NCBI GenBank assembly: GCA_002500925.1
Contig: DLTN01000020.1
Location: 3,678-11,032, forward strand
DNA: 7,355 nt
Source: Gemmatimonadales bacterium UBA7835
GTDB taxonomy: Bacteria > Gemmatimonadota > Gemmatimonadetes > Longimicrobiales > Gaopeijiaceae
Reading direction: 5' to 3'
Positions 5,481-7,355 of the stretch are shown here, piece by piece. The notes beneath the pieces were generated by a model. That model was not told the DNA's origin, did no database searches, and saw nothing but the letters and a program-made list of their open reading frames with translations. Position 1 is the stretch's first letter; each line of letters begins with the position of its first letter. The position numbers were made by a program, and so were the translations under genes.

Positions 5481-7355
5481 TCAGGCCCAGCCAAGATCGT
5501 CCTCTTCGAGGTGCTCTCGACGCTCGACGTCGATCACCCCTTTTACTCGACTGATCGACCGACGGACTTTCTCAAGGTGGGTCAGATCACGGACTTCGAC
5601 TACGAACTCACCTGTCATACCACCTTGTGTTGTTTTCATGTCGGCGTGGGAGATGTCTGTGCCCGTGCTAGTGATCGCCTTCGCCACGTCGGAAAGTAAA
5701 CCTCTGCGATCAGAGCCGCGCATAAAGAGCTTCACGAAGAAGCGGTCGCCCTTTTCTGCTGCCCACTCGATTTCGATACGGCGTTCGGGATCTCGCGAAA
5801 GAGCGAGCACGTTTGGACAGTCTTTACGATGGATCGAGACCCCACGGCCCCGGGTGACGTATCCAGTCACGGGGTCTCCCGGTACCGGCTGGCAGCAGCT
5901 TGAGTATCGGACCATGAGGTTATCCATTCCTTGGATCCGGACACCGCGACCAGAGATCCGAAGGCGGGCCGCGAGCCTCGACAAAGCGGAGGGCGACCGC
6001 TGGGCCACTTCAGTAGGATCATGTTCGCTATGGAACTGTTTGATCACCGCGGTAGGGCCGATGTCCCCGCGGCCAAGCGCTGCGTATATGTGGCCTAGGG
6101 TTGGATATCCCAGTGCACTTGCTGCGTCGAACTGGATGTTAGAATCTGTCGGGAGGGCTAACCGGGCTTTCTTAAGCTCTCGATCGAGCAGGTCCTTACC
6201 GAGCTTATGAGCTGACTCGAACTCCTCTCTTCGGATCCATTGCCGGATGCTCTGCCGAGCTCGCGATGTTTTAACGAAAGCCAGCCAGTCTCTAGTCGGT
6301 TTTTGTTTAGTGTTCGTGAGGATTTCGACTGCGTCTCCGTTTCTAAGTTCACGAGAAAGCGGCGCGATACGGCCGTTAACCTTAGCACCCGCGCAGTTGT
6401 GCCCTACCTCGGTGTGAACTGAGTAAGCGAAGTCGATCGGTGTCGCGCCGATCGGGAGTGCTTTTACGTCGCCGTCCGGAGTAAAGACGAAGATCTCTCC
6501 GCGAAAGAGGTCCATCCGAAGAAATTCCATGAACTCCTCCGGCTCAGCAGTGTCTTGCTGCCACTCTAGAACCTGACGGAACCATGTCAGGGCCTCATCT
6601 ACCTCGTCGGAATGAGATTTTCCATCCTCTTTATATCTCCAGTGTGCGGCTATCCCATATTCTGCCGTGCGGTGCATCTCCTCAGTGCGAATCTGAATTT
6701 CATACCGCAGACCTCCGGGGCCGAGCACAGTCGTATGCAGGGACCGGTACATGTTGGATTTGGGGGTCGCTACATAGTCGTGGAAGCGTTCGGGAATCGG
6801 AGTCCAGCGGCTGTGGATGACACCGAGTGCAGCGTAGCAGTCTTGCAGTGAGTCCGTAGTGATCCGCATGGCCATCAGATCGTAGATATCCTCGAACGGC
6901 CGTCCTTGGCTCTCAATCTTCCTGTGTATCGACCATAGGTGCTTTGGGCGCCCTTCGACTTCGGCGCTGATCTCGGCCTCGTTCAGTGCCTCCTCAAGAG
7001 GACCTTTCATATCTAGGATCTGCCGCTCACGAGCTCGACGTCGCTGGCGAAGCTTCTTAACAAGCGCTGCGTAATCCCTAGGCTCTAGGAACTTGAAGGC
7101 TAAGTCCTCCAGCTCCCATCTAATAGCCGCCATGCCTAGGCGATGGGCTAGGGGTGCGTATATCTCTCTCGTTTCGAGTGCTATCCGCCTCTGCTTGTTT
7201 TCCGATAGGTGCTCAAGCGTCCGCATGTTGTGCAGTCGGTCGGCGAGTTTGACTAGAATGACTCGTGCATCGCTCGCCATGGAGAGCAGCATCTTTCTGT
7301 AGTTCTCGACTTGCTGTTCGGTTGCGGAGCGGAACTGAACTTTTCCAAGCTTCGT
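5481..7355 (-). CDS. rel: RelA/SpoT-family (p)ppGpp synthetase/hydrolase, 5'-truncated by window edge
   Basis: Long RelA/SpoT homologue that makes, and probably also degrades, (p)ppGpp in the stringent response on the ribosome. The frame runs off the window, so 624 residues are present and roughly the first 105, including the HD motif, are missing. The ATG at 7292 is internal: in-frame family sequence (TKLGKVQF, then QQVENYRKMLL) precedes it. Numbered from the window edge, the end of the hydrolase domain holds LADRLHNMRT at 37-46, where D39 and N43 match known hydrolase active-site positions. The synthetase domain has GRPKHLWSI from 135, FEDIYDLMAMRI at 154-165, RFHDYVATPKSNMYRSLH at 190-207 and EIQIRT at 219-224. 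TGS starts near 286 with its conserved His in YSVHTEVGHN. The zinc-finger motif C487, C488, H509, C513 and a C-terminal ACT domain (about 537-611) complete it. The intact hydrolase remnant and the basic-type RxxD motif suggest a bifunctional enzyme. It is followed on the same strand by a small frame and uvrB. Confidence 0.96.
   Translation of the reverse strand, partial: TKLGKVQFRSATEQQVENYRKMLLSMASDARVILVKLADRLHNMRTLEHLSENKQRRIALETREIYAPLAHRLGMAAIRWELEDLAFKFLEPRDYAALVKKLRQRRRARERQILDMKGPLEEALNEAEISAEVEGRPKHLWSIHRKIESQGRPFEDIYDLMAMRITTDSLQDCYAALGVIHSRWTPIPERFHDYVATPKSNMYRSLHTTVLGPGGLRYEIQIRTEEMHRTAEYGIAAHWRYKEDGKSHSDEVDEALTWFRQVLEWQQDTAEPEEFMEFLRMDLFRGEIFVFTPDGDVKALPIGATPIDFAYSVHTEVGHNCAGAKVNGRIAPLSRELRNGDAVEILTNTKQKPTRDWLAFVKTSRARQSIRQWIRREEFESAHKLGKDLLDRELKKARLALPTDSNIQFDAASALGYPTLGHIYAALGRGDIGPTAVIKQFHSEHDPTEVAQRSPSALSRLAARLRISGRGVRIQGMDNLMVRYSSCCQPVPGDPVTGYVTRGRGVSIHRKDCPNVLALSRDPERRIEIEWAAEKGDRFFVKLFMRGSDRRGLLSDVAKAITSTGTDISHADMKTTQGGMTGEFVVEVRDLTHLEKVRRSISRVKGVIDVERREHLEEDDLGWA

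Noticed and set aside
5365..6210. 281-codon forward ORF opposite rel
   Set aside because: It lies antisense to a strongly supported RelA/SpoT gene. The product is Ser/Arg-rich low-complexity sequence with no family resemblance, as expected of a shadow frame.
7290..7292. ATG at 7292 as the rel start
   Set aside because: The frame continues upstream to the window edge with sequence typical of the Rel hydrolase domain, so this Met is internal and the gene is truncated by the window.
1..7355. A novel defence, mobile or biosynthetic system
   Set aside because: Over 97% of the window is taken up by three intact universal housekeeping genes. No repeats, integrase, transposase, RNA-like structure or unknown large gene is visible.

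Overview
The window holds an ordinary bacterial housekeeping block with three large, clearly recognisable genes and very little non-coding DNA. A forward-strand secA (protein export ATPase) meets, tail to tail, a reverse-strand pair made of a 5'-truncated relA/spoT-type gene (rel, (p)ppGpp metabolism) followed by uvrB (nucleotide excision repair). All three reading frames are intact, with full sets of family motifs. There is no sign of a mobile element, CRISPR array, tRNA, rRNA or defence cassette.

Organism: base composition is moderate (about mid-50s %GC by eye). The SecA is long (1103 aa) and carries the N-terminal and PPXD insertions I associate with SecA of Bacteroidota, Gemmatimonadota and relatives (FCB group). 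Residues such as WDMIPYDVQLIG and TVNSYLAQRD fit best, from memory, with Gemmatimonadota or a related uncultured lineage. This placement is an inference and has not been tested by a search.

Layout: 1-18 is an upstream remnant with a TAA abutting the secA start. 19-3330 is secA (+). 3331-3363 is a 33-bp convergent spacer with no convincing terminator. 3364-5349 is uvrB (-). 5346-5477 is a possible 43-codon small ORF (-) filling the gap between rel and uvrB. 5481-7355 is rel (-), which runs off the right edge, so its first roughly 105 residues, including most of the HD hydrolase domain, are not in the window.

How they work together: rel and uvrB are probably co-transcribed, since they share a strand and the gap may be occupied by a translatable frame. 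Rel senses starved ribosomes and sets (p)ppGpp levels; UvrB is the DNA-damage verification helicase of UvrABC; SecA drives preproteins through SecYEG. No shared pathway links secA to the other two. The least explained element is the small rel-uvrB ORF. It begins 3 nt after the rel stop in the same frame, ends in an ATGA overlap with the uvrB start, and has an N-terminus that faintly resembles the first strand and helix of CutA. It is either a tiny coupled gene, a decayed cutA remnant, or chance.
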